From the NCBI GenBank assembly GCA_041871065.1, contig CP168942.1, positions 808,501 through 872,500 of the forward strand: a stretch of 64,000 nucleotides of DNA. Direction: 5' to 3'. The stretch comes from Weissella confusa. GTDB taxonomy: Bacteria; Bacillota; Bacilli; Lactobacillales; Lactobacillaceae. Both the position numbers and the translations under genes were made by a program. The notes below the pieces were generated by a model, which did no database searches, had not been told where the DNA came from, and worked only from the letters and a program-made list of their open reading frames with translations. The first letter of the stretch is position 1. The number at the start of each line of letters is the position of its first letter. This document shows positions 41,968-51,990 of this stretch, piece after piece.

Positions 41968-43296
41968 ATGGCGTTTTGGTTGTTTTTTGTAATTCTGTTT
42001 CCTAAAACGCATTCGTATTGGTGGCTGGATGTCTTTACGCAGTTACCGATGGTAGTGTTTGGTAGTTATGTGTTTATCGAGGCGATTAAAGGGCGGTGGC
42101 GAGAGATTGTGCCGAGTAATCGCGCTTTGATGATCGGCGTAGCGGTGTTTATCGTACAAGCAGTACGGGTACTAATTTCATACAATGAGGTTGGTATTGA
42201 TACGACAACAGCGGGCATGCTCCACGGATTGATTGGACTTGTGGAGCTATTAATTGTTGTTTGGCTAGCCTGGGCAACAGTGCAGTTAAGTGGGCAAAGC
42301 TTTATGACGATTGTCCGTGGTGCATACGCTGCTTTTTGGATGTATTTCATCGTGGTATTGGTACCGCAGTTCTGGGTGATGATTGGTCGAACAGAGACGG
42401 TTGGCTATGTGAATGGATTGGCGCAACTGTTTGAACGTCATTGGATTGGTCGTGATGATTTCTATCAAGCCGGTAGTTATGTCACGACTCAAATGAGACT
42501 GAATGGCTTTGAGCCGGAAGCGCCGTTTTTAGCTATTTTGATTGGTGTGGTGTTTCTGCCAATCTTTATGATGGGGGTTCGACAGTCATTGATCATCTGG
42601 CGACGACCGGGTGTGGCGAATACGTTACTTTTATGGGTGACGTTGATCGCCGCATGGTTGGTATTGTTAGCTGCTAAAACCACAACAGGGATGTTACTGG
42701 TATTTGTGAGTGTACTGCTGATGCTGGTTACTGGTGTGGGGATGCAACGAGTGAGGTTGCTCATTATTGCAGTTTCAGGGGCCGGTATCGGATATGGGTT
42801 ATATCAATATTTACCAGGTGTTCACGATATGTTTACCAGATTCCTTCTAGAGAAACACGGTACCGAAAATCGGCTCGGTGGCACAATTGGGTTATCGAAA
42901 ACCATCATGCAACATCCGTTGTTTGGAGTTGGGTACGGATTTGAGTCACCATATATAGTAGAAAACGTACCGAATTGGTCAAAAGGTAATCTTGAGTATC
43001 AAAATGTCTATGCAATCTACGGCTATCCAATCCTATCTGGATTTCTTGGTTGGTTTGCACGGTTTGGACTAGTTTTGGTATTTCCGATGCTGTATGTTGT
43101 TGTTCAGCGATTTAAAGTGGCTTGGCAGAATCAAAGCGCTGCTAGTTGGGCATACATGTATTTCGTCCTGTTGGCGATAGTGACGTCAATGTTTACGTTC
43201 TCTGTATTTGCGTGGCCGGTATTGATTGTTTGGTTTGTATTGAATTACCATTTTAAGGGCGTTGTTAGTGAAAAACGGTTCGTGAAGGAACTGTGA
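41968..43296 (+). CDS. Wzy/O-antigen ligase-like membrane protein, copy 1
   Basis: 442 residues with about 10-12 membrane helices and a large extracytoplasmic loop near the C-terminal third, as in Wzy polymerases and O-antigen ligases. Shared with the copy at 59005: NGFEPEAPFL, the polar ENRLGGTIGLSKT segment before HPLFGVGYG, and the NVYAIYGYP stretch. It most likely polymerises repeat units of a surface polysaccharide or ligates one to an acceptor. It is coupled to the Wzz-like gene. No flippase gene is visible nearby. Confidence 0.8.
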   Translation: MAFWLFFVILFPKTHSYWWLDVFTQLPMVVFGSYVFIEAIKGRWREIVPSNRALMIGVAVFIVQAVRVLISYNEVGIDTTTAGMLHGLIGLVELLIVVWLAWATVQLSGQSFMTIVRGAYAAFWMYFIVVLVPQFWVMIGRTETVGYVNGLAQLFERHWIGRDDFYQAGSYVTTQMRLNGFEPEAPFLAILIGVVFLPIFMMGVRQSLIIWRRPGVANTLLLWVTLIAAWLVLLAAKTTTGMLLVFVSVLLMLVTGVGMQRVRLLIIAVSGAGIGYGLYQYLPGVHDMFTRFLLEKHGTENRLGGTIGLSKTIMQHPLFGVGYGFESPYIVENVPNWSKGNLEYQNVYAIYGYPILSGFLGWFARFGLVLVFPMLYVVVQRFKVAWQNQSAASWAYMYFVLLAIVTSMFTFSVFAWPVLIVWFVLNYHFKGVVSEKRFVKEL

Positions 43297-43423
43297 ATAC
43301 AATTGAACATTTTTTGTATAGTTAGATAGTTACTTGGGATGTTCTATATTTTAGGGCTACAAGTAAGGGAGGATTTTTGATGCTTCACGTATTAAAAACC
43401 ACTAGCTTTAAAAGGAGAAAGGG

Positions 43424-45160
43424 ATGTTTAAGAAGGTTGATTGGCAGACACTAGGCGTGGTATTGGTTGTGCCACTAGTGATTATGAGTCCAATATTGTT
43501 TAATGATACGGCGCTATTGGGGGTAGACGGATATTTCCACTACAACCGTATTTTTGAAGCAGCGATGCAAATACGCGATCGCAATTTTAGTTTTTTGAAT
43601 TTATACACTTTTCAGCAATCTGGTCGAATTGTAAACCAAGTATATAGTCCGTTGGTGACATACTTATTCGGTGCATTACTATTGGTTGCTGGAACTTGGT
43701 TTAAATTTCAGGTTGTAACGTTATACATCGTTTATGCATTGGGCATCCTAACTACGGCTTTTGCTGCGATTAAGGTAGGACTAACGAAAAAGTGGGCGTT
43801 GGGGTTAGGTGTAATTTATACTTCATCTGCCGCAGTGTATGGATTCGTGTTTGGTGCGACTTGGAAGTCGATTGCGCTGGCGATTGTGCCACTGGTCATT
43901 CCAAGCTTGCTACATTTATTTGAGGGACGATTTAATTGGCGCCGAACGGTTTACTTGGGTGGCGGTATTGCGCTATTAGGACAATTTCAAGTATTAACTG
44001 TCGCTATTGTTTTACCAATGCTCGTGCCGTTTTTCGTACACGGATTGTGGGTAAGCAAAGAAAAGGTGAAGTTACTTGCATCCGTTAGTTTATCGGCTGT
44101 TATGGCAATTGTGTTGAGTTTAAATGCAATCATGCCTTTGGTCGAAGTGTATCGAAATACGTTGATTTCACCTGTTGCAATGGATATGATACCTCAAACC
44201 AGTGGTGTGTTTAGGCCGGTGTATTCAAGTGTTAATTCTAATAGCGATATTGTGATGTCTATTTTGGCATTTTTGCTTTTGGGGATGATGTTTGCGTTCT
44301 GGAAGAAATTAACTGTTTTTACTCGGTTTGTGAGTGCAGTGGCGATTGTGTATCTAGTTGCAGGTACATCTCTAGTGCCATGGCATGCGCTAGAGACTGC
44401 ATACCCAGGATTGCGTTCGTTCTTGCAAATGCCAAGACGAATTTCATTAGTAGGCTACAGCTTGTCATTAATTGCGGTTGGAAAATTGTTTGTTGAATCG
44501 CAACCAAAGAAAAGCTTGGCACATGGGGCGTTGCCGGTTACTCTTGCAATTGTGTCAGTGTTGCTGTTGACACAAAAGGTAGCTAACAATGTTTATTATG
44601 TTCAGAATGAAAAAACGCCGTTGTATGCCGGATTACAGGTAACGACTAAGAATGTGTATTCACCAGATATTCATACGTTTGTGCAGCTACAACCATTGTT
44701 CCACGAAGGCGATTTAGGTAAATTGATCTATCATGTGGATCGTAGCACTCCAGACTACTTGCCAGTTGATACAACTGAAGAGACGCATCAGCCAACATAT
44801 GATGCGTACATGAACGCTTTCTCAAAGCAATGGCGTCCGTATCAACACATTGTGAATGGGGATGGAACTATGACGCTGCAATGGAAGAGCAAAGAAGCAC
44901 ATAAAAATCGTCAGGTGCCGATTGTCGCGTACGAGCGTACGGAATTGACTTTGAATGGGAAGCGACTAGAAAATAGCGAACTAATCAGAAATAACGTTGG
45001 TGCTATATCTATTTCTGATAAAAAAGGAATTAATGAATTGAATGTTGCTTATACTCCGATGAAACCTACTTTGGTAGGTTTTGTTATTAGTCTTATTTGT
45101 TGGAGCGCGGGAGTTGTCTTTGTACTGATTTATGTTATTAAATCATTGAGAAAAAACTGA
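43424..45160 (+). CDS. Large polytopic membrane protein, GT-C-like
   Basis: 578 residues: about 10-11 membrane helices in the first 370 residues, then a beta-rich extracytoplasmic domain (about 400-545) and one last helix near the C-terminus. The first outer loop has a DGYFHYNRIFE segment, like the acidic motif of GT-C glycosyltransferases and YfhO-type proteins. It probably transfers sugars from a lipid carrier to a surface polymer. GGAGAAAGGG precedes ATG 43424. A possible 24-codon leader (43380-43454) with its own ribosome binding site overlaps the start in another frame. Confidence 0.75.
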   Translation: MFKKVDWQTLGVVLVVPLVIMSPILFNDTALLGVDGYFHYNRIFEAAMQIRDRNFSFLNLYTFQQSGRIVNQVYSPLVTYLFGALLLVAGTWFKFQVVTLYIVYALGILTTAFAAIKVGLTKKWALGLGVIYTSSAAVYGFVFGATWKSIALAIVPLVIPSLLHLFEGRFNWRRTVYLGGGIALLGQFQVLTVAIVLPMLVPFFVHGLWVSKEKVKLLASVSLSAVMAIVLSLNAIMPLVEVYRNTLISPVAMDMIPQTSGVFRPVYSSVNSNSDIVMSILAFLLLGMMFAFWKKLTVFTRFVSAVAIVYLVAGTSLVPWHALETAYPGLRSFLQMPRRISLVGYSLSLIAVGKLFVESQPKKSLAHGALPVTLAIVSVLLLTQKVANNVYYVQNEKTPLYAGLQVTTKNVYSPDIHTFVQLQPLFHEGDLGKLIYHVDRSTPDYLPVDTTEETHQPTYDAYMNAFSKQWRPYQHIVNGDGTMTLQWKSKEAHKNRQVPIVAYERTELTLNGKRLENSELIRNNVGAISISDKKGINELNVAYTPMKPTLVGFVISLICWSAGVVFVLIYVIKSLRKN

Positions 45161-45503
45161 AAATATGATTTAACGCCCCTTTCTAATGATTGAAAGGGGC
45201 GTTTCGTATGATAACCGTTTGTTGGACTAAAAAAGGTCATAAATTATAGTTAACTTGTTATAAGTGCATAAAAAGCGTAGATAAAGCGGAATATATATGA
45301 ATGTTTGATTTTTTAGAAAACTACCATTGTATTTAATCTATTGGTTTGACTATTCAGAATTTAGAGAACGGTTACGTAGATGCATTGGTATTTAGACTTT
45401 TAAAAGATTTAGTCCCTTATACGGGTCCAACGTTACAAACATTTAACGTATATCTAATTGTTTAAGTGCATTCAGTTAATTCAAAAGGTATTGGAGTAAG
45501 AAG
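45161..45503 (+). other. A+T-rich gene-free stretch
   Basis: Begins with the terminator at 45172-45204. The remaining 300 nt are A+T-rich without a supported gene, promoter or repeat. They mark the left edge of a segment with different base composition. Confidence 0.5.
45172..45204 (+). terminator. Terminator after the GT-C-like gene
   Basis: AACGCCCCTTTC with GAAAGGGGCGTT around TAATGATT, followed by TTCGT. Confidence 0.82.
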
Positions 45504-45698
45504 ATGAAGCTTTGGTTATTTGGTTCATATAAATGGCAGGGGAATCCAAAAGCGTTGATGATGTATATGCAGTCAAATTTTGCAGATACACATGAAGTTT
45601 GGTGGATTGCTGATAATAAGGAAGATGCGGCTTATATTGCGAATTTAGGATACAATTCCGTATCAATTAATTCGAAAAAAGCCAAAGGATTTATTTGA
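45504..45698 (+). pseudogene. N-terminal fragment of the TagF-HAD fusion gene, cut off by a frameshift
   Basis: 64 codons starting MKLWLFGSYKWQGNPKALM, a normal beginning of a CDP-glycerol glycerophosphotransferase domain, then stopping at a TGA after KKAKGFI. Removing one G near 45686 gives KAKDLFENADVYVTENY, which runs straight into the frame of the next gene. So the fragment and the gene at 45709 are one broken reading frame of about 1204 codons. TTGGAGTAAG lies ahead of the ATG. Confidence 0.8.
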
Positions 45699-45708
45699 AA
45701 ACGCAGAC

Positions 45709-48700
45709 GTGTACGTGACTGAAAATTATCGCGAAAGTTATCCTGAAACAATCAATCCTAATGTCATTGTGCTTAATTTGTGGCATGGAGTGGGACTAAA
45801 ACACGTAGAACTTGGATTAGATGAGAAAGTAGATGTGGCAGATAACATCGTCCGTAAATGGGCTCGAAACTATTCGCTTTTCAAAAACAATGTAAAGTTC
45901 TTAACCACTTCCGAGGCTATGGAAAGCCATTTTAAGTCAGACATGAAGCTTTCCAATGATCAAGTGGTAAGAGGACCTTATCCACGCAATGTGGTCTACT
46001 CATTGATGGAAAGTTCTTTAGAAAAGAAGCTTAAAGTGAGTGGCTATGATTTGGATTCCTACAATGATGTCTATGCATTTGTTCCGACATATCGTAGCTT
46101 TTCGAATAGCCAAGGTGAATTCAAAAAGTTAATTCCAAATTTAGCAGAAGTTGTATCTAAAATGGAGAAAACGGATTCGTTATTCATAGTAAAGTTGCAT
46201 CCACAGATGCAATCAGATGAAAGCTTTTTAGCAGCAAAAGAAGAGTACTCTGAGAACAAGAATATCCTTTTCTGGCAAGATGAAGATGACATGTATGAGA
46301 TTATGCATCGAATTACAGTGGGCGTTGTAGATTATTCATCTATTTTCTATGATTTGCTAGAAGCTGGAGTGTCTAAGTTTATTCGTTTTATTCCGGATTA
46401 CAAGGAGTATGTCACTGAACGAGAATTGATTGGTGATTATTTCGATTTGACAGATGGAACAGTCGCTTACACGTTTGAACGATTGCTAGAATTATTTTCA
46501 ACTGGAGTTGAGAATATCGAACGTAAGGACTATTTGATGGACTATTTCTTCGGGTTTGAGGCAACAAATACGTTAAATGACCTGATTAAGAGTGTTGATA
46601 ATTCTAAGCCTTCGAACATATCATATCCTGAGCTACATACGTTCGATATTTTTGATACTTTGATTAAGCGTAACACCCTGCATCCGCATAGTATTTTTGC
46701 ACTTGTTCAAAAGAACATGTTGTCATCAAACTTGAAGTTTGAAAGCTATTTGACGGAAAATTATCCAAAAATTCGTAACCAAGTTGAATTTGATTTGCGA
46801 GATAGTTTTAGGAAAACGACGTATGAACGAAATACCGATAAAATAGAAGTTACTCTAGACGAAATCTTAGATCGTTTGAAGAATAATTATAGTTTGACCA
46901 ATGAACAAGTAGCATTTCTTTATGATCAAGAAACGCAAGCAGAGGTAAAGGCAGTTGAACCAATTTCGTTCAGAATAGAAGAGCTTTTCGAATTACTAGG
47001 GGCTGGAAACGATGTGATGTTGGTTTCTGATATGTACTTGCCTGAGACTGTAATTAAGGACATGCTAAATGCAGCGGATTCACGTTTAAGTGAGTTACCA
47101 TTGTATCTTTCTAGCAAGGTCGGCTATCAGAAGTCGACAGGTCGCTTGTTTAGACATATTTTCTTCTCGACGGATTATCACTATTCAAAGTGGGTGCACC
47201 ACGGAGATAACAAGCATGCAGATGGTGTGGTTCCGCGTAAATTAGGAATTACAACAATCAATCACGATATGGATTCATATTTGGAAAATGAGAAGTGGTT
47301 TGTCGATAAGGCAAATTGGACATTTAAATACGACGCTTACAGATTAGCCACTCTATTCCAACGCCGACGTTGGGAATTAATGAGTGGGGAAGAAATGACG
47401 TTTGATGAATCTGCTTATTATGCATATTCATTTATCGGACCTACGTTGGTTCCATACGTAAATTGGGCACTACGTGATGCAATTAATCGTGGATATCAAA
47501 CTGTATACTTCATATCACGTGACGGATACTACTTGAAGCAAATTGCAGATGTGCTAATAGCGAAGCAAAATCTTACGATTTCGGCGAAATTCATTTACGG
47601 TTCACGTAAAGCATGGCGTGTTGCTTCGTTTATCAATGAAGTTGATCCGGCATCATTTACTCCGTTTGGGATGTTTTCATCTATGGATGGATTTGATGAT
47701 CTGGTGAAGTCAAGCCAACTTCCAGAAGATGAATTGTTACAAATGCTTCCTGAGTTGGAAGGATATAGAAACGAACCGACATTAAAGGGAGACATTGCTA
47801 TTGGAATTCGCGAAATATTTGAAAATTCCGAAGAGTACAAGGCACGTCTATTAGAAATTGCAGCGGAGCGTCGGGAAATTGTACGAGAGTATTTGAAACA
47901 AGAAATTGATTTTGATGAGAATTTTGCTTTTGTAGAATTCTGGGGCCGTGGATACACTCAAGATACCTTAACTCGCCTGTTAATTGATGCTGCAGGTCGC
48001 GAGGTGGACAATCCGTTTTACTATGTTCGAAACTTTACGAATGATATCGGACATTCAATTCGCCATCGTTATACCACAATGCCAGCAAACTTTAGTGATT
48101 TTGAGTCAATATTTGCAACAACTCCATACAAAAGCATTCCTGGTTACGAATATTCGGAAGATGGTAGTGTGAAACCTGTGTTTATTCCGCAATGGAATGA
48201 ATTCCATAGCACAATTTCTAAGAACATACAGAAGTTCGCTTCTGATTACGCAGATCTTCATGTTGAAGATGCGCAGCGCTTTGATCGATTCGTTGGTGAA
48301 ACAGAGTATGATTACTATTTCAACCATCCGGAGGATCAATTTATCACATCTGTCTTTGCAAATTATAAAGACAATGTAGCTATGTATGACCAAGTGCAGG
48401 AGTTTGCTCCTGAATTAGATGCAGAAACAGTATTGAATACTCCTATTGCCGATTTGAAGAAGATGACAAAAAATCTGGATATTTCTCTAAGTCGATCATC
48501 TGATGAAGCACGTGAGGCTTTCGAACTGCGTAAAAAGGTGGAAAACATCAATTTAAAGCCAGCTAAAAAGTCCGTTCGTGATTTCCCTGTCAATGATTTA
48601 GAAAATTACTTGGTTCCTACAAAATTCCCTGTAGAAGTGGTGTTACTGGCTGATCAGCCAACGTATGCAAGCGTGAAGTGGACAGAAAATTCTAAGAGTA

Positions 48701-49119
48701 AAGTTCAATTATCAAAGTTTACAATTTTGACCGTTACCGGAATTGATTGGAGTGAACGTGGAGTGCCACGACTTCGAACAGAATTGGGATATATTACGGC
48801 TAATAAGCGCTTTGTGACGACGATGCGAGATGATATTGATCAGTATTTGTACAAGGACGTTGCAAATGTTGTTGTTACGGCATCCTCATACTACTATAAG
48901 TCGTTGTCATTTGACCGTTCGCAACGAACTGAGAATAAAACCAAGCGTGGACAAAAAATTGCGGTTCAGTCAGTTGAATGGACGAATAATGGAACTCCAC
49001 GTTTGCTTACGGCTGCCGGATATTTGACTGCTAATAAAAATTTTGTATCTAATGACGCAAAGTTAACCGCACTTCGAAAGAAAGCTGTTAGAGGCATCGT
49101 TAAGCGATTGACTAAGTAA
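45709..49119 (+). CDS. Fusion of CDP-glycerol glycerophosphotransferase and HAD-type hydrolase, N-terminus lost to frameshift
   Basis: 1136 residues as the open frame stands (GTG 45709), about 68 short at the N-terminus. The first 290 residues are TagB/TagF-like: NLWHGVGLKH, FVPTYRS, KLHPQMQ and GVVDYSSIFYDLLE. A HAD-type domain follows (about 308-620): DIFDTLI near 312, SDMYLPETVI near 440, HHGDNKHAD, and a second RDGYYL site near 605, as in the COG5610 group. The C-terminal 150 residues hold two repeats with GYITANKRFV/GYLTANKNFV. It would add polyol phosphate units to teichoic acid. Codons are more A+T-rich than in flanking genes. Function is doubtful while the frame is broken. Confidence 0.75.
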   Translation: MYVTENYRESYPETINPNVIVLNLWHGVGLKHVELGLDEKVDVADNIVRKWARNYSLFKNNVKFLTTSEAMESHFKSDMKLSNDQVVRGPYPRNVVYSLMESSLEKKLKVSGYDLDSYNDVYAFVPTYRSFSNSQGEFKKLIPNLAEVVSKMEKTDSLFIVKLHPQMQSDESFLAAKEEYSENKNILFWQDEDDMYEIMHRITVGVVDYSSIFYDLLEAGVSKFIRFIPDYKEYVTERELIGDYFDLTDGTVAYTFERLLELFSTGVENIERKDYLMDYFFGFEATNTLNDLIKSVDNSKPSNISYPELHTFDIFDTLIKRNTLHPHSIFALVQKNMLSSNLKFESYLTENYPKIRNQVEFDLRDSFRKTTYERNTDKIEVTLDEILDRLKNNYSLTNEQVAFLYDQETQAEVKAVEPISFRIEELFELLGAGNDVMLVSDMYLPETVIKDMLNAADSRLSELPLYLSSKVGYQKSTGRLFRHIFFSTDYHYSKWVHHGDNKHADGVVPRKLGITTINHDMDSYLENEKWFVDKANWTFKYDAYRLATLFQRRRWELMSGEEMTFDESAYYAYSFIGPTLVPYVNWALRDAINRGYQTVYFISRDGYYLKQIADVLIAKQNLTISAKFIYGSRKAWRVASFINEVDPASFTPFGMFSSMDGFDDLVKSSQLPEDELLQMLPELEGYRNEPTLKGDIAIGIREIFENSEEYKARLLEIAAERREIVREYLKQEIDFDENFAFVEFWGRGYTQDTLTRLLIDAAGREVDNPFYYVRNFTNDIGHSIRHRYTTMPANFSDFESIFATTPYKSIPGYEYSEDGSVKPVFIPQWNEFHSTISKNIQKFASDYADLHVEDAQRFDRFVGETEYDYYFNHPEDQFITSVFANYKDNVAMYDQVQEFAPELDAETVLNTPIADLKKMTKNLDISLSRSSDEAREAFELRKKVENINLKPAKKSVRDFPVNDLENYLVPTKFPVEVVLLADQPTYASVKWTENSKSKVQLSKFTILTVTGIDWSERGVPRLRTELGYITANKRFVTTMRDDIDQYLYKDVANVVVTASSYYYKSLSFDRSQRTENKTKRGQKIAVQSVEWTNNGTPRLLTAAGYLTANKNFVSNDAKLTALRKKAVRGIVKRLTK

Positions 49120-49216
49120 TGAAAGTGAACCGTCAGAAATGTTAGTTAAAGTAACTAGAAAAGTTAATAAAAACTAAAAAATATCTTAACAAGTCAAAAA
49201 AGCCTATTTTAGGATA

Positions 49217-50323
49217 GTGTACAAAGCTTTTTCGTTAATGCCAATACGAGAAAATGTAGTAGCGTTTCTGTCTGACTCCCGTTCTGACATGACAGGAAAC
49301 TTTGAGTATATTGAGAATGAAATAAATTCCCGTGCATCATCTTTGCAGATGAGCTATATGCTCAAAAAGACAAATTCTACTAAGAAAACGTTACGAGAGT
49401 ACACGAAAATAGCTTGGTTAATCGCAACTAGTCGGCACGTTTTACTGGATGATTTTTATCCATTGGTGTATCCATTAAAGATTCGAAATGGAGTTAACCT
49501 CATTCAGGTCTGGCATGCGGTAGGTGCCTTTAAGACCTTTGGGTTTAGCCGTGTAGGGTTGCCAGGTGGCCCCAAAAAAGATTCAAAAAACCACAGAAAC
49601 TATACGTGGGCGATTGTTTCTTCAAAGAACGTGGCCCCATTCTACGCGGAAGGGTTTGGTATTGACGAAGAAAAGGTGCTTCCATTAGGGGCGCCAAGGA
49701 CAGATGCTTTTTTTGATGAAACGTATAAAGAAAATGTTGTTACTCGGCTTAATGAAGATCTGCCTTTTATTAAGAATAAGAAAGTTATTCTATTTGCTCC
49801 GACGTTTCGTGGGAATGGTCAGCAATCGGCCTATTATGACTTTGACTGGATTGATTTTGAAAAAATATATCAAAATCTCAAATCAAAAGGGTACGTCATG
49901 CTTTTTAAGATTCACCCATTTGTCAAAAACAAGGTTGATATACCAGACAAATTCGCAGACTTTTTTTATGATGTCTCGTCATACCGAGAAATAAACGATC
50001 TTTTACTAATTTCGAATGCGTTAATTACAGATTATTCGTCAGTAGTTTTTGAGTATAGCTTGCTCAGGAAAAAGACAATATTCTTCGTTCCGGATCTTGA
50101 AGAATACACGGCGTCACGTGATTTCTACGTGAATTACAAGGAATTTGTCCCTGGGCCAATTGTTCGAAACAATGATGAACTGATTACTGAAATTAAGAAG
50201 GTAGATGAGTTCGACGCTAGAAGTCTAGATGAGTTCCTTGAATACTACTTTGATGACTTAGATGGTAAAGCATCGAAAAGGTTTGTGGATGCATTGGAGA
50301 CCAATTTCGTTAAGTTTAATTAA
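49217..50323 (+). CDS. CDP-glycerol glycerophosphotransferase family protein (TagB/TarB-like)
   Basis: 368 residues. Motifs of the teichoic acid polyol-phosphate transferases: QVWHAVGAFKTFG with the catalytic His, LGAPRTDAFF, LFAPTFRGNG, KIHPFVKNK and ITDYSSVVFEYSLL. It adds the first or a further glycerol phosphate to the lipid-linked acceptor. The start is uncertain: GTG 49217 is given, while ATG 49238 has no clear ribosome binding site; a stop at 49187 excludes a much longer form. Codon use is A+T-rich like the neighbours. It is not obviously in one transcript with the flanking genes (gaps of 97 and about 185 nt). Confidence 0.82.
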   Translation: MYKAFSLMPIRENVVAFLSDSRSDMTGNFEYIENEINSRASSLQMSYMLKKTNSTKKTLREYTKIAWLIATSRHVLLDDFYPLVYPLKIRNGVNLIQVWHAVGAFKTFGFSRVGLPGGPKKDSKNHRNYTWAIVSSKNVAPFYAEGFGIDEEKVLPLGAPRTDAFFDETYKENVVTRLNEDLPFIKNKKVILFAPTFRGNGQQSAYYDFDWIDFEKIYQNLKSKGYVMLFKIHPFVKNKVDIPDKFADFFYDVSSYREINDLLLISNALITDYSSVVFEYSLLRKKTIFFVPDLEEYTASRDFYVNYKEFVPGPIVRNNDELITEIKKVDEFDARSLDEFLEYYFDDLDGKASKRFVDALETNFVKFN

Positions 50324-50508
50324 GTCGCATTAGACTGTGACCTGTTTCAGATAAGCTTTTTGTCTATGCGTTTTATTGGGGCTCTGATAACGAAGTAGCC
50401 GCTGGAGGACAAATAGAGTAGGCATTTAGAATGCTTTTAAGATTATTATAAAAGGGAGAGACGAGCGTGCTTGCACATTTGCAGGCCTGCTTGTAGGGCA
50501 AATTAAAA

Positions 50509-51990
50509 ATGAAGCACAAGGTATATAGTGTAATGGGGGGAATTAGTCCCACCCCGGGAGGAATGACATCAGCTGTGTTAGCTCGGTTTAAGATGTTTAA
50601 AAAACTTGGTGTTGATTACACAGTCTTATCGTTTAACGTTCCAACAACTGATGTGGATAATGTCAGAAGGTCCTTAATTGATCAGAAAAAAATGCAAGAA
50701 GGAGATGTAATCCTTAATATTAATGAGTATTACTAGAAGAAATCTCGAAGCGGGCAAATCAACGAGGAAAACTTGATTGAAATGCTCAGGTCAAAGTCAG
50801 ATATTGTAAAAAATAATGACATAGAGTATTTTTTGGATAAAGCAACTGGGGATTATGTTGCAAAGTTTGAACGACCTGATGGCAACTCTAACCGTCTCTT
50901 TATTTTGGTTATCGATAATGATGTTCCAAAAATCAAATATGAGTACAGAAAAAATCGTGTTTTTTCGGCGAGTTACTTAAAAAATGGGAAAACTTATAAA
51001 ACTATTTTCTTTAACATAGAGGGTAGTCCATATATGACACAGTTTTATAAAAATGATGGTAAAACAGGCGCCGTTTTTTTGCATAAAGAGGGTGTTCGGT
51101 TTGGATCCGTGGAAGATTTTCAAGTTTACTGGCTTAATGAACTTGCACTACAATCGGACAGTGATAATCAGGTAGTTTTTTTGCTTGATTATGAAGTGCA
51201 AGTAGATAAATTAGCCAAGGTAAAGGGAGATAATCTCCGGAAAGTTGCAGTTGTTCATACAAGTCACTTCCAAAATAGAGAGTTTTATACTGGAATTGAA
51301 GCATTACATAAAAAAATGTTTGAATATGCAGACTCAGGCATCTTTAATGACGTACTGTTCTTCACACAAGAACAGGCCGAAGATGTTATTGCTGATTTTC
51401 CAAATGTTAAAGCTTCAGTTATACCGAATCAAATTTTCAGGAAGAACAAATATCCTAAAACTAAAAATGACAAAATAGTGTTGGGAACAATCTCTCGAAT
51501 TACACGCGGCAAAGGCTTCGATAAAATGATTGATGCAATGAAGAAGTTGCCGGAGGATCAGTTCGAATTGAAAATCTGGGGACGTGGAGAAACAGAGTAT
51601 CTGACAGACTTAATTGCTAAATCAGGATTAAAAAACATTTCTTTTTTGGGTTATAGCACGAATACTTCTAAAGCGTTATCCGAAATAGATGTTTTTGTAT
51701 CAGCTTCGAGGTATGAAGCTATGGGGCTTTCAATAGCAGAAGCGTTAGAACAAGGAATCCCTGTTATTGCGATGAATGTAAAATACGGGCCATCCATGCT
51801 TGTTATAGATGAAGTGAATGGATACTTGATTGGCAACACTCCTGAAGATTTAGCAGACGCGGCTATGAAATTCGCACGTCTAAGTGAAAAAGGCAAAGAA
51901 CAAATGGGAGAAAGAGCAGCTCAATACATTGCTAAGAATTTTTCAGAAGATCGATTCAATCAATATTGGGAAGAGTTCTTAAAGAATTAG
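50509..51990 (+). pseudogene. TagE-like GT4 glycosyltransferase interrupted by an in-frame amber codon
   Basis: Two open stretches in the same frame, 50509-50733 and 50737-51990, are separated only by TAG at 50734-50736 after ILNINEYY. Together they make a 493-residue glycosyltransferase. The N-terminus MKHKVYSVMGGISPTPGGMTS is that of a GT4 teichoic acid alpha-glucosyltransferase; the C-terminal half has GTISRITRGKGFDKMI, WGRGE, FVSASRYEAMGLSIAEALEQG with the GT4 E-x7-E. It would decorate poly(glycerol phosphate) with glucose. The downstream part has only a TTG start at 50773. It is a nonsense mutation, unless the codon is suppressed or a sequencing error. Confidence 0.78.

Noticed and set aside
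43300..43423. A start of the GT-C-like gene further upstream
   Set aside because: The frame ahead of ATG 43424 has no start with a ribosome binding site, while GGAGAAAGGG directly precedes 43424.
45300..45420. Short peptide-like stretch (FDYSEFRERLRRC) suggesting a transposase remnant
   Set aside because: Too short, no start, and no terminal repeats; no better than chance in A+T-rich DNA.
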